This document shows positions 25,334 through 37,626 of a stretch of 64,000 bases of DNA, one piece after another. The translations under genes and the position numbers were made by a program. Under the pieces are notes generated by a model. The model did not search any database, was not told where the DNA came from, and saw nothing but the letters and a program-made list of their open reading frames with translations. How positions within the stretch are numbered: position 1 is the stretch's first letter; the number at the start of each line of letters is the position of its first letter. Source of the stretch: Kitasatospora phosalacinea (GTDB lineage: Bacteria; Actinomycetota; Actinomycetes; Streptomycetales; Streptomycetaceae); assembly GCF_000716545.1 (NCBI RefSeq), contig NZ_JNWZ01000030.1, positions 1 to 64,000 on the forward strand, given 5' to 3'.

Positions 25334-26335
25334 ATGGCGTTCAACCTCCGGAACAGGCACTTCCTCAAGGAGCTCGACTTCACTCCCCAGGAGTTCCGTC
25401 ACCTGGTCGACCTGGCGGCCCAGCTGAAGGCCGCCAAGTACGCGGGCACCGAGCAGCCCCGGCTGCGCGGCAAGAACATCGCGCTGATCTTCGCCAAGAC
25501 CTCCACCCGCACCCGCTGCGCCTTCGAGGTGGCCGCCCACGACCAGGGCGCCTCCACCACCTACCTGGACCCGGCCGGGTCGCAGATGGGGCACAAGGAG
25601 TCGATCAAGGACACCGCGCGGGTGCTGGGCCGGATGTTCGACGGCATCGAGTACCGCGGCGACGGGCAGGAGATCGTCGAGGAACTGGCCGCGCACGCGG
25701 GCGTCCCGGTCTGGAACGGCCTGACCGACGAGTGGCACCCCACCCAGCTGCTGGCCGACGTGCTCACCATCCAGGAGCACTCCGCCAAGCCGCTGAACGA
25801 GACCACCCTGGTCTACCTCGGCGACGCCCGCTTCAACATGGGCAACTCGGTGCTGGTCACCGGCGCGCTGCTGGGCATGGACATCCGGATCGTCGCCCCG
25901 GCCTCGCTCTGGCCGAGCGAGGAGGTCCGCAAGGCGGCCGATTCGCTGGCCGAGACCAGCGGCGCCCGGATCACCCTCACCGAGGACGTGGCGGCCGGCG
26001 TGGCCGGGGCGGACTTCCTCTACACCGACGTCTGGGTGTCGATGGGCGAGCCCAAGGAGGTCTGGGCCGAGCGGATCGCGCTGCTCAAGCCCTACCAGGT
26101 CTCGATGGACACGGTGCGCGCCACCGGCAACCCGGCGGTCAAGTTCCTGCACTGCCTGCCCGCGTTCCACGACCTCGGCACCGAGGTCGGCCGGCAGATG
26201 CACGAGCTCACCGGCATGTCGGAGCTGGAGTGCACCGACGAGCTGTTCGAGTCCGCGCACTCGGTGGTCTTCGACCAGGCCGAGAACCGGCTGCACACCA
26301 TCAAGGCGGTGATGGTGGCGACCCTCGGGTCCTGA
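25334..26335 (+). CDS. argF: Ornithine carbamoyltransferase
   Basis: A 333-residue enzyme converting ornithine and carbamoyl phosphate to citrulline. Carbamoyl-phosphate motif [10 protein letters not shown] is at about residues 55-64, HPTQ near 135, and the ornithine loop [10 protein letters not shown] near 271. AGGAGA precedes the ATG. The ArgR-type promoter argues for an arginine-controlled gene, but it stands apart from the other arg genes, and no arcA or arcC is seen here, so biosynthetic versus catabolic use is open. A strong terminator follows. Confidence 0.95.
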   Translation: MAFNLRNRHFLKELDFTPQEFRHLVDLAAQLKAAKYAGTEQPRLRGKNIALIFAKTSTRTRCAFEVAAHDQGASTTYLDPAGSQMGHKESIKDTARVLGRMFDGIEYRGDGQEIVEELAAHAGVPVWNGLTDEWHPTQLLADVLTIQEHSAKPLNETTLVYLGDARFNMGNSVLVTGALLGMDIRIVAPASLWPSEEVRKAADSLAETSGARITLTEDVAAGVAGADFLYTDVWVSMGEPKEVWAERIALLKPYQVSMDTVRATGNPAVKFLHCLPAFHDLGTEVGRQMHELTGMSELECTDELFESAHSVVFDQAENRLHTIKAVMVATLGS

Positions 26336-26354
26336 CCGCCGCCCCGACACGCCC

Positions 26355-26390
26355 GAACGCCCGCCGGACGCACCAGCCCGGCGGGCGTTC
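26355..26390 (+). terminator. argF terminator
   Basis: Arms GAACGCCCGCCGG and CCGGCGGGCGTTC form a 13-bp stem 19 bases after argF. Confidence 0.85.
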
Positions 26391-26416
26391 CGGCGTTCCG
26401 GCGTTTCGGCGTTCCG
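26385..26416. repeat. Four 8-bp tandem repeats (GCGTTCCG)
   Basis: GCGTTCCG, GCGTTCCG, GCGTTTCG, GCGTTCCG follow each other directly, partly overlapping the argF terminator stem. Likely slippage; no function evident. Confidence 0.8.
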
Positions 26417-26452
26417 GGGTCCCCACGCCCGGGCGCGCGGGCCCGGCGGGCC

Positions 26453-27007
26453 TCAGAAGTCGACGTCCACGCAGGCCGCCCGGTCGGCCGCGGCGTGCGG
26501 CCCGGCGGGGGTGCCCGCGTGCAGCACCAGCGAGTGCGCCTCGCCGGGCCGGAACTCCCACGGGACGGTCGCCGAGGCGGCCCCGCCCCCGTCCGGGCCG
26601 GTGCGCACCGTCATCCGCACCTCGGCGTCGGCCGCGTCCGACCCCGCCACCTGCTGGTAGTGCGGACCGGAGGCCGCCGGGTCGGAGCCGCAGTAGCCGG
26701 TGTGCACGTGCGCCGGGAACTCGTGCGGACCGGTCACCCCGGCGAGTTCCACCGTGACGGAGGTGTGCCCGGCCGCCCGGCCGACCGTGACCCGCACCTG
26801 CGAGCCGTACGGCACCAGGTCGGGCGCGTGGGTGATCGCCCGCGCCGGGACGAAGCCGTCCGCCCGGTCGAACCGGGCGTCCACCACCCGGTCGGCGCCC
26901 CGACCGGCGGGCCCGGTGGGGCCCGCCGGGCCCGGGGCGCCGGGCGGGCCGATCGGCAGCAGGGCGAGCGGCACCATCAGCGCACCGGCAGCGGAGGACA
27001 GGGGCAT
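26453..27007 (-). CDS. Secreted Cu/Zn superoxide dismutase-like protein with collagen-like triplets
   Basis: A 184-residue protein. Its core (FPAHVHTGYCG, then SGPHYQQ, VPWEFRPGEAHSLVLHAG and a late AACVDV) follows the pattern of streptomycete superoxide dismutase family proteins with HxH and GPHYQ metal ligands and two cysteines for a disulfide. The loop that in relatives holds further zinc ligands is shortened, so activity is uncertain. The N-terminus is a hydrophobic export segment followed by six Gly-X-Y triplets (residues 20-37: GPP GAP GPA GPT GPA GRG), a short collagen-like stalk. ATG 27007 follows GAAGG. Acts outside the cell, probably. Confidence 0.65.
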   Translation of the reverse strand: MPLSSAAGALMVPLALLPIGPPGAPGPAGPTGPAGRGADRVVDARFDRADGFVPARAITHAPDLVPYGSQVRVTVGRAAGHTSVTVELAGVTGPHEFPAHVHTGYCGSDPAASGPHYQQVAGSDAADAEVRMTVRTGPDGGGAASATVPWEFRPGEAHSLVLHAGTPAGPHAAADRAACVDVDF

Positions 27008-27172
27008 CGCGGACCTTCCGACGGACCGTCAGGGAACACCCGACACGGTGGCCGCCCCCGCACCGCCGCGCACGCCGCCGTGCCGCACCGCCGCCCGCAG
27101 TCACCCGTACGGGAACCGGGTTCGAACAGCGCTCTGACGGCACCCGGCCCGGCACTCCCGCCGGCGCGCGGG

Positions 27173-27577
27173 TCAGCCCGCCGCCGCGATGCCGCGGATC
27201 TCGCAGCGCGGCCCGCTGGCGCGCATCAGGCGCAGGTCGGCGGTGATCAGCGGGGCGCCGTAGCGTTCGGCGACCGCGACGTAGGCGGCGTCGTCCGGGG
27301 TCAGGTTGTCCTTGAGCTCCCAGATCCGGCCGAGCAGCGGGGCGACCTCCACCTTGCGGATGCTCAATCCGGGCAGTCGGCGGGTGAGTTCGGTGACCTC
27401 GTCGGCCGTCAGCTGCTTGGCGAGGTACAGGCCGCGCAGCGACTGCATCACCTCGATCACCACGTGTTCGGGCGCCACCCACTCGGGGTCGGCGGCCAGC
27501 GCGGCCCGGGCGGCGTCGCCCCGGGGCCCCCGGTCGGAGAGCGACAGCACCACCGCAGAAGCGTCCACCACGATCAC
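27173..27577 (-). CDS. PIN-domain (VapC-type) ribonuclease toxin
   Basis: A 134-residue PIN domain. The acidic active-site residues are in place: VVDASAVV (Asp5), VVIEVMQSL (Glu), LTPDDAAYVAVAE (Asp) and LITADLRL (Asp). The GTG at 27577 is chosen because the PIN fold begins at once; TACCGT 6 bases upstream would make a leaderless message. PIN toxins cleave tRNA or rRNA. No VapB/RHH antitoxin is encoded directly upstream: the 98 bases before it hold no short gene with a plausible start. It may be antitoxin-independent or use one encoded elsewhere. Confidence 0.8.
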   Translation of the reverse strand: MIVVDASAVVLSLSDRGPRGDAARAALAADPEWVAPEHVVIEVMQSLRGLYLAKQLTADEVTELTRRLPGLSIRKVEVAPLLGRIWELKDNLTPDDAAYVAVAERYGAPLITADLRLMRASGPRCEIRGIAAAG

Positions 27578-27675
27578 CCGCTCACGGTAGCCCGCCCGCG
27601 TCCGTCGCCCCGCCACCGGGGTGCCCGCCCCCGCCCCGCCCGTGCGCTACCGGCCCGGGCCGGCCCACCCGCCCG

Positions 27676-28533
27676 CTACCGGCCCGGGCCGTCCCCCGTG
27701 CCGGTGGCGCCCGCCGGCCGGGTGAGGGTGGGCTCGGGGGACGCGGGCGGGGAGGCGGCGTGCGCGGCCGCCTTCTCCCGGGCCAGCGCCAGGGCCCGTT
27801 CCGAGTCGGGGAACAGGTTCTGGTGCAGGACCGCCGCGAGCTTGCCGACGACGGTCCGGTCGAGCGGCGGGGCGCCGCCCGTCAGGCCGGTGGACGTCAC
27901 GACGATCCGGAGGCCGGTACGGTCCAGCAGGTCCGCCCGGTAGCCGAGGGGGCGGCCGTTCCCGGCGGGAAGGGTGACCGTCACGGAGTCGAAGTCCCCG
28001 GTGCCGCCGATGTCGCAGCTATCGGTGGCCGGGGGTTCGTCGCAGTCCGTGGGCGGGATCCCCAGGGAGCGGGGCGCGCGCTGGGCGAGCACCTCGACCG
28101 TTCCGGCGTCCGCCCCGGAGGCGTCGCGGAACCGGACCAGGACCGAGACCTCCGGCCCTTCCTCCGGCGAGCCGACGGTGCCCGCACCGTCGACCTCCGG
28201 CCCTTCCCCGGACAGCCCGGCCGGGGTGAGCTCCCGCACGAGTTCGAGCACGACGTCCCGGTTCGAGACGGGCGGGACGGCGGTGGGGACGGCCCCGGGG
28301 CCGGCGGCCGACACGGTGGCCGACGCGGCGGACGGGGGCGCGGCGGGGCGCAGCAGCAGCCCGCCGCCCACGGCCAGCACGGCGACGGCGGCGGTCGCCC
28401 CGGTGAACGCGAGCCTCCGCCGCAGCCGGATGCTCCGTCCCTCGGTGGTGGCCCCGGCGACCAGCAGGCCGAGGTCGGGCACGCTGTCGCCGACCGCCCG
28501 CACGAAGACGTCGCTCAGCTCCTGCTCGGGCAT
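27676..28533 (-). CDS. Single-pass membrane protein downstream of SigE-type sigma factor
   Basis: A 285-residue protein: cytoplasmic N-terminus (PEQELSDVFVRAVGDSVPDL) of about 40 residues, basic stop, one membrane span at about 41-61 (LAFTGATAAVAVLAVGGGLL), then an extracellular Thr/Pro/Gly-rich part with a short disulfide-like segment (DCDEPPATDSCDIGG). It follows the sigma gene by 120 bases in the same direction, matching the sigma-plus-membrane-partner layout at 243-2073. The start at MPEQEL is chosen by domain logic; a longer form would begin at 28614. Possible anti-sigma or sensor; not proven. Confidence 0.65.
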   Translation of the reverse strand: MPEQELSDVFVRAVGDSVPDLGLLVAGATTEGRSIRLRRRLAFTGATAAVAVLAVGGGLLLRPAAPPSAASATVSAAGPGAVPTAVPPVSNRDVVLELVRELTPAGLSGEGPEVDGAGTVGSPEEGPEVSVLVRFRDASGADAGTVEVLAQRAPRSLGIPPTDCDEPPATDSCDIGGTGDFDSVTVTLPAGNGRPLGYRADLLDRTGLRIVVTSTGLTGGAPPLDRTVVGKLAAVLHQNLFPDSERALALAREKAAAHAASPPASPEPTLTRPAGATGTGDGPGR

Positions 28534-28653
28534 CGGGAGGTTTCTCGCTTTCTGACGGCCGCTACGAGCGCGGGACGGTGCGGAACGGGGCGGCGGTACC
28601 GGACGGAGCGGCACCGGACGGGGCGGTGCCCGGCCGAACGGGCGGGCGGCCGG

Positions 28654-29175
28654 TCACGGCACCAGGCTGTCCAGCTGCGGGGCGAGCCGGCGGCGCAGCT
28701 TGGTCAGGGCGCGCAGGGCGCGGACCCGGACGGTGCCGGGGGAGAGCTGGAGCTCGGCGGCGGTCTCGTCGACGCTCCGGTCCTCCCAGTAGCGCAGCAC
28801 GAGCACCGCCCGGTCCTTGGGCGGCAGTTCGGCGAGCGCGGCGAGCAGGGCGACCCGCAGCGCGGGGTCGTGGTCGGGCGCGGCCTGCTCGGGGATGCTC
28901 TCGAGCACCGGCAGTTCGGTGCTGCGGCGCAGTCTGCGGTGCGAGAGGTAGCAGCGGACCAGCACGGTGCGGGCGTACGCGGCGGGGCTCTCGGCGTGCT
29001 TCACCCGGTTCCAGGAGGCGTAGATCCGGGCGAGGGCGGTCTGGGTGAGGTCCTCGGCGAGGTGCCAGTCGCCGCACAGCAGCAGCGCGGTGCGGAACAG
29101 CGCGGCGCCCCGGGCGTGCGCGAACTCCTCGAACTCGCGCTGCTCCTCGGCGGCCCTGCGCCGTCGCACCACCAT
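28654..29175 (-). CDS. SigE-family RNA polymerase sigma factor
   Basis: A 173-residue sigma factor. Region 2 is at about 14-75 (FEEFAHARGAALFRTALLL, then HLAEDLTQTALARIYASW). Region 4 is at about 115-160 (LAELPPKDRAVLVLRYWED, then LSPGTVRVRALRALTKLRRR). This is the streptomycete SigE/SIG3.2 class, normally acting on a few target genes. The downstream membrane protein is its likely partner. A second sigma of the same class lies at 243-947, with low similarity outside the sigma regions. Confidence 0.9.
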   Translation of the reverse strand: MVVRRRRAAEEQREFEEFAHARGAALFRTALLLCGDWHLAEDLTQTALARIYASWNRVKHAESPAAYARTVLVRCYLSHRRLRRSTELPVLESIPEQAAPDHDPALRVALLAALAELPPKDRAVLVLRYWEDRSVDETAAELQLSPGTVRVRALRALTKLRRRLAPQLDSLVP

Positions 29176-29382
29176 CCGCGCTCCCGTCGTCGTGCGGCGT
29201 CCCCGTCACGGGGGCCGTGCACAGGCCCCGTGCCCAGGGCCCGTGCACGAGAGGCCCCGCACAAGGGACAGACGCGCGAGGGGGCCGGTTCCGTTGCGCC
29301 CCGGTCGTGCTCCGGGGGCGGGGAAGGTGCACCCTGGTGGGGCGAGCCGGTGGAGTACGGGCGGAGCCCATGCACTATGGTT

Positions 29383-29400
29383 TATCTCGACATCGAGATA
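29383..29400. promoter_or_regulatory. acnA operator 1 (18-bp palindrome)
   Basis: TATCTCGACATCGAGATA is an 18-bp dyad, symmetric except for the two central bases. It overlaps the likely -35 (TCGACA, 29387-29392) of the aconitase promoter, whose -10 would be TACGCT (29411-29416). Type and length fit a MarR-family operator; the TamR regulator of aconitase genes in streptomycetes is a candidate. Confidence 0.75.
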
Positions 29401-29417
29401 CATTCCGCGCTACGCTT

Positions 29418-29435
29418 TATCTTGACGTCAAGATA
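29418..29435. promoter_or_regulatory. acnA operator 2 (18-bp perfect palindrome)
   Basis: TATCTTGACGTCAAGATA is a perfect 18-bp palindrome, matching operator 1 at 14 of 18 positions, with centres 35 bp apart. It covers the predicted transcription start, so a bound dimer would block initiation. Confidence 0.8.
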
Positions 29436-29475
29436 CTTGCCGAGAGGCGCAGGCCTTCCATCATCGGCTCGGTAA

Positions 29476-32256
<2,781 letters not shown>

Positions 32257-32270
32257 TCCGAGCAGTGGCG

Positions 32271-32309
32271 GAAGGCCGCACCGACCCGTGAGGGGCGGTG
32301 CGGCCTTCG
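32271..32309 (+). terminator. acnA terminator
   Basis: GAAGGCCGCACCG and CGGTGCGGCCTTC form a perfect 13-bp stem 15 bases after the stop codon. Confidence 0.85.
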
Positions 32310-32359
32310 CCGTTCCCCGGCGCGGATCCTGCCGTTCCCCTTGTGCGGGCACCGCCGAG

Positions 32360-32395
32360 TGGACTAAACCTCTCCACAGCACATGGTCCATACCA
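32360..32395. promoter_or_regulatory. DasR-like 12-bp repeat pair before the chitinase gene
   Basis: TGGACTAAACCT (32360-32371) and TGGTCCATACCA (32384-32395) match the core TGGTCTAGACCA at 9 and 10 of 12 positions and start 24 bp apart. Pairs of such 12-bp elements are known ahead of streptomycete chitinase genes, mediating glucose/GlcNAc control. Confidence 0.7.
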
Positions 32396-32424
32396 ATTGA
32401 CGCTGAATCGGAGAGATTCACGGA

Positions 32425-33756
<1,332 letters not shown>

Positions 33757-33800
33757 CCCGCTGACCCGCTGACCCCGGATCAGGGGCGGCTCCGCGCGCG

Positions 33801-33840
33801 GCTTCGCGCATCACGGTTCGAACACCGTGCTGCGCGAAGC
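33801..33840 (+). terminator. Chitinase terminator
   Basis: A 40-base hairpin with outer arms GCTTCGCGCA and TGCGCGAAGC and a further inner pairing (CACGGT/ACCGTG) 45 bases after the chitinase. Confidence 0.7.
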
Positions 33841-33882
33841 TGCGCGTTTCCATGTTCAAACGAGCATCAACGCGCTAGATTC

Positions 33883-34021
33883 CGGTCCATACCTGGCGCG
33901 GACACGCAATAAGCAGGGTTCCTGCACATTGCACATGCTGCATCGCCGACAACAGTTCGACTGTCAGGTTTGTTATCAGACCCGCTGACTATTGCCGCTG
34001 GGTGGACAGTGGACTATACCT
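33883..34021. promoter_or_regulatory. DasR-like repeats and promoter region of the Ngc operon
   Basis: CGGTCCATACCT (33883-33894) and TGGACTATACCT (34010-34021) are near-copies of the two repeats before the chitinase (10 and 11 of 12 positions the same). A possible -10 TAGATT (33876-33881) abuts the first. The 300-base gap before ngcE holds no gene. Confidence 0.6.
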
Positions 34022-34143
34022 TTGCAGCATCATCACACCGCCTCTGACCGGCACCTTCGCCGCTGGGCACCTTTCGGGCCACGGGAGTTGACGCGCCGTC
34101 AGCTTCGGTCCACTTCTTCTGGAACTGAGGGGTTAGGGCACTC

Positions 34144-35541
34144 ATGGGCTCTGCAACTGAGTACAACCGTCGCGACCTGTTCAAGCGCGCGGCCGCGATC
34201 ACCGTCCTCGCGGCGGGCGGCACCTCGCTGCTCGCGGCCTGCGCCGGCGGTTCCGGCAGCGGTGACAGCAAGTCGGGCGCCTCCCCGACGCTCGGCAGCG
34301 ACAACAAGAACCCGTTCGGCGTGAAGGCCAGTGACGCGCTGGACGTCGTGATCTTCAAGGGCGGCTACGGCGACGACTACGCCAAGGTCTTCGAGGACGC
34401 CTACAAGAAGGCGTACGCGGGCGCGAACGTCTCCCACCTGGGCACCCAGGAGATCAGCGGCAAGCTGCAGCCGCGCTTCAACGCCGGCAGCCCGCCGGAC
34501 GTCTTCGACAACTCCGGTGCCCAGGCCATGAAGGCGGACGTCCTGGTCAGCGCCGGTCAGCTGACCGACCTGACGGTGCTGCTGGAGGCCCCGTACCTGG
34601 ACGACCCGACCAAGAAGATCAAGGACGTCCTGCTCCCGGGCACCGTCGAGCAGGGCACCATCGACGGCAAGATGTACTCGCTGAACTACGTCTACACCGT
34701 GTTCGGCCTGTGGTACTCCGCCAAGCTCTTCAAGGACAAGGGCTGGACCCCGCCGAAGACCTGGGACGAGTTCATCACCCTCTGCGGCACCATCAAGGCC
34801 GCCGGCATCTCCCCCTTCGCGCACCAGGGCAAGTACCCCTACTACGCGAACTACGTCATCTTCAGCCTGATCGCCAAGCAGGGCGGCCTGGACCTGGTCA
34901 AGAAGATCAACGCCTGTGACACGGCGGCCTGGGACGACCCGGCGGTGCTGGCCGGCGTCAAGGCGTTCTACAAGATCATGGAGGGTGACTTCCTCCTCCC
35001 CGGCACCAACGGCATGACCCACACCGAGTCGCAGACCGCCTGGTGCCAGGGCAAGGCCGCCTTCATCCCGTCCGGCTCCTGGCTGGAGAACGAGATGCTG
35101 GCCTCCACCCCGGCCGACTTCGACATGGCCTTCCTGCCCATCCCGTCGCTGCCGAACGACAAGCTGCCCGCCACCGCCCTGTGGGCCGGCGCCGGCGAGC
35201 CGTTCATGGTGCCGAGCAAGGCCAAGAACAAGGCCGGCGGCCTCGAGTTCCTGCGCATGATGCTGACCAAGGACGGCTCCTCGAAGTTCGTGGCCACCGC
35301 GAACTCGCTCACCGTCCTGAAGGACGGCGTCAACGCGGACGTCCCGCTCAAGCCGGGCACCAAGTCCTCGGCCGCGGCGGTCAAGGCGGCCGGCGACGTC
35401 ACCTTCAACTTCAGCTTCCAGGACCTGCAGACCGCGTTCGACGCCGAGGTCGAGAACGCCACCAACGAGCTGGTCAACAAGCGCATCACCCCGGAGGAGT
35501 GGGTGTCCCGCGGCAAGGCCGCGACCTCCAAGAAGGTCTGA
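34144..35541 (+). CDS. ngcE: NgcE-type GlcNAc/chitobiose-binding lipoprotein
   Basis: A 465-residue family 1 solute-binding protein. The N-terminus combines a twin-arginine motif (NRRDLFK, residues 8-14) with a lipobox (LLAAC, Cys33), so it is exported folded and anchored to the outer face of the membrane. The body (FNAGSPPDVFDNSGAQAMKA, then LNYVYTVFGLWYSAKLFKDK, FIPSGSWLENEM) is characteristic of NgcE, which binds N-acetylglucosamine and chitobiose. First of three importer genes. No ATPase gene follows; streptomycete sugar importers share the MsiK ATPase encoded elsewhere. Confidence 0.85.
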   Translation: MGSATEYNRRDLFKRAAAITVLAAGGTSLLAACAGGSGSGDSKSGASPTLGSDNKNPFGVKASDALDVVIFKGGYGDDYAKVFEDAYKKAYAGANVSHLGTQEISGKLQPRFNAGSPPDVFDNSGAQAMKADVLVSAGQLTDLTVLLEAPYLDDPTKKIKDVLLPGTVEQGTIDGKMYSLNYVYTVFGLWYSAKLFKDKGWTPPKTWDEFITLCGTIKAAGISPFAHQGKYPYYANYVIFSLIAKQGGLDLVKKINACDTAAWDDPAVLAGVKAFYKIMEGDFLLPGTNGMTHTESQTAWCQGKAAFIPSGSWLENEMLASTPADFDMAFLPIPSLPNDKLPATALWAGAGEPFMVPSKAKNKAGGLEFLRMMLTKDGSSKFVATANSLTVLKDGVNADVPLKPGTKSSAAAVKAAGDVTFNFSFQDLQTAFDAEVENATNELVNKRITPEEWVSRGKAATSKKV

Positions 35542-35668
35542 CGCCCCGGCAGGCCGACGGCCAGTCACCGCAGAGCCGGGGCCCGCGCGCGGGCCCCGGC
35601 CGTTCCACGCGATACCGCAGTTCCACGCCTGTCTGACCACAGGCTGTCGGCGGACAGGAGCAGCTCCC

Positions 35669-36601
35669 ATGCGACACCGTAAAACACCTTTCATCTTCGG
35701 GTTCCTCGTGGTTCCCGTCGCGCTGTACATCCTCCTGGTCATCTGGCCCTACCTGCAGACCTTCGGTTACTCGCTGACCGACTGGTCCGGCGCCTCGTCC
35801 GAGATGAACTTCATCGGGCTGGACAACTACACCGCGCTGTTCAAGGACGGCGCCTTCCTCGGCGCGCTGCGGCACAACCTGCTGCTGCTGATCGTGCTGC
35901 CGCTGGCCACCATCCTGCTGGCGCTGTTCTTCGCCTTCATGCTCAACGTGGGCGGCAAGAGCGGCACCGGCGGCGTGCAGGGCGTGCGCGGCTCGGCCTT
36001 CTACAAGGTCGTCTTCTTCTTCCCGCAGGTGCTGTCGGTCGCCATCCTGTCGGTGCTGTTCCAGGGCGTGTACCGGACCGACAAGGGCGGTCTGCTCAAC
36101 GGCGTCCTGATCGCGCTCGGCATCGTCGACGAGAACCACCCCTGGGACTTCGCTTCCAACCCGACCTTCGGCCTGTGGTGCGTCATGGGCGTGCTGATCT
36201 GGTCCGGCGTCGGCTTCTACCTGGTGCTGTTCTCGGCCGCCATGCAGAGCATCCCGAAGGACATCTACGAGGCGGCCCTGCTGGACGGCGCCCAGCGCGG
36301 CACCACCTTCTTCAAGATCACGCTGCCGCTGCTCTGGGAGAGCATCCAGACCGCCTGGGTCTACCTCGCGATCGCCGCGATGGACGCCTTCGCCCTGGTC
36401 TCCACCATGACCCCCGGCGCGTACTACGGCGGTGGTCCGGACCACCACAGCGAGATCATGGCGACCTTGCTGATGCGCAACTTCATCACCTACGGCAAGG
36501 CCGGTTACGCCTGCGCCATGGGTGTGGTGATCTTCTTCATCACCCTGGTCCTGTCCGTCGTCTCGCTCCGGGTCACCCGGCGCGAGAAGATCGAGTTCTG
36601 A
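35669..36601 (+). CDS. ngcF: NgcF-type sugar ABC transporter permease
   Basis: A 310-residue MalF-type permease with six membrane spans (first FGFLVVPVALYILLVIWPYL) and the EAA loop near residue 205 (IYEAALLDGAQRGTTFFKIT) that docks the ATPase. RBS AGGAG ahead of the ATG. It is 127 bases after ngcE and 10 before the second permease, so all three are one operon. Forms the membrane channel with NgcG. Confidence 0.88.
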   Translation: MRHRKTPFIFGFLVVPVALYILLVIWPYLQTFGYSLTDWSGASSEMNFIGLDNYTALFKDGAFLGALRHNLLLLIVLPLATILLALFFAFMLNVGGKSGTGGVQGVRGSAFYKVVFFFPQVLSVAILSVLFQGVYRTDKGGLLNGVLIALGIVDENHPWDFASNPTFGLWCVMGVLIWSGVGFYLVLFSAAMQSIPKDIYEAALLDGAQRGTTFFKITLPLLWESIQTAWVYLAIAAMDAFALVSTMTPGAYYGGGPDHHSEIMATLLMRNFITYGKAGYACAMGVVIFFITLVLSVVSLRVTRREKIEF

Positions 36602-36611
36602 GGTTCCCGGC

Positions 36612-37565
36612 ATGAGCACCAACACCGACGCGACCACCGGCATCCCGGCCCAGCGCAGCGGCGGGACCGGCGAGCCGCGCAAGCCCGGCAGGGCGCAGCG
36701 CTTCGCCGACGGCGGGGGAGTCCTCAACGTCTTCTCGCACGGCTTCCTGGCCCTGTGGGCCGTACTGATCATCGTGCCGCTGATCTGGATCGTCATCGGC
36801 TCGTTCAAGAACAACACCGAGATCGGCGACAGCGCCTGGAGCTGGCCCTCGCACTGGAGCTTCGACGCCTTCACCCGCGCCTGGGACAAGGGCATCGGCG
36901 ACTTCTTCGTCAGCACCGTGATCGTGCTGGCGGGCTCGCTCACGCTGACCATGCTGCTCGGCGCGATGGCCGCCTACGTGCTGGCCCGCTACGAGTTCCG
37001 CGGCAACCGGGTCATCTACTACTTCTTCGTGGCCGGCGCGATGTTCCCGGTCTACCTGGCGCTCGTCCCGCTGTTCTTCATGATGAAGAACCTCGGCTCG
37101 GTGATCCCGTGGCTCGGCCTGAACCAGTACGCCGGGCTGATCCTGGTGTACACGGCCTACTCGCTGCCGTTCACCGTGTTCTTCCTGCACTCGTTCTTCC
37201 GGTCGCTGCCCAGCGCCGTGCACGAGGCCGCGATGATCGACGGCTGCTCGCACAGCCGGGCGTTCTTCCAGGTCATGGTGCCGATGGCGAAGTCCGGCCT
37301 GATCAGCGTGTTCATCTTCAACGTGCTCGGCCAGTGGAACCAGTACCTGCTGCCGCTGACCCTGATGCAGCAGCAGAGCAGCGGTGACCCGGACCGCTCG
37401 ATGCTCGCCCAGGGCCTGATGAACCTGGCCCAGCAGTCCGGCTACGCCAGCGACTTCCCCGGCCTGTTCGCCGGCATGACGATCGCGATGCTGCCGGTGC
37501 TGGTGGTGTACCTGTCCTTCCAGCGCCAGGTCCAGGCGGGCCTGACCTCGGCCACCCTGAAGTAG
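36612..37565 (+). CDS. ngcG: NgcG-type sugar ABC transporter permease
   Basis: A 317-residue MalG-type permease. A 35-residue cytoplasmic lead is followed by six spans (ALWAVLIIVPLIWIVIGSF first) and an EAA loop near residue 205 (VHEAAMIDGCSHSRAFFQVM). It starts 10 bases after ngcF. Together with NgcF it carries GlcNAc or chitobiose delivered by the lipoprotein. A strong terminator ends the operon. Confidence 0.88.
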   Translation: MSTNTDATTGIPAQRSGGTGEPRKPGRAQRFADGGGVLNVFSHGFLALWAVLIIVPLIWIVIGSFKNNTEIGDSAWSWPSHWSFDAFTRAWDKGIGDFFVSTVIVLAGSLTLTMLLGAMAAYVLARYEFRGNRVIYYFFVAGAMFPVYLALVPLFFMMKNLGSVIPWLGLNQYAGLILVYTAYSLPFTVFFLHSFFRSLPSAVHEAAMIDGCSHSRAFFQVMVPMAKSGLISVFIFNVLGQWNQYLLPLTLMQQQSSGDPDRSMLAQGLMNLAQQSGYASDFPGLFAGMTIAMLPVLVVYLSFQRQVQAGLTSATLK

Positions 37566-37582
37566 GCCGAACCGTCCGCGCG

Positions 37583-37618
37583 CGGGGCGGCTCCCTCTCC
37601 GGAAGAGGGAGCCGCCCC
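37583..37618. terminator. Terminator between ngcG and pepN
   Basis: GGGGCGGCTCCCTCT and AGAGGGAGCCGCCCC form a perfect 15-bp stem between convergent genes and can serve both. Confidence 0.85.
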
Positions 37619-37626
37619 GCTCCGCG

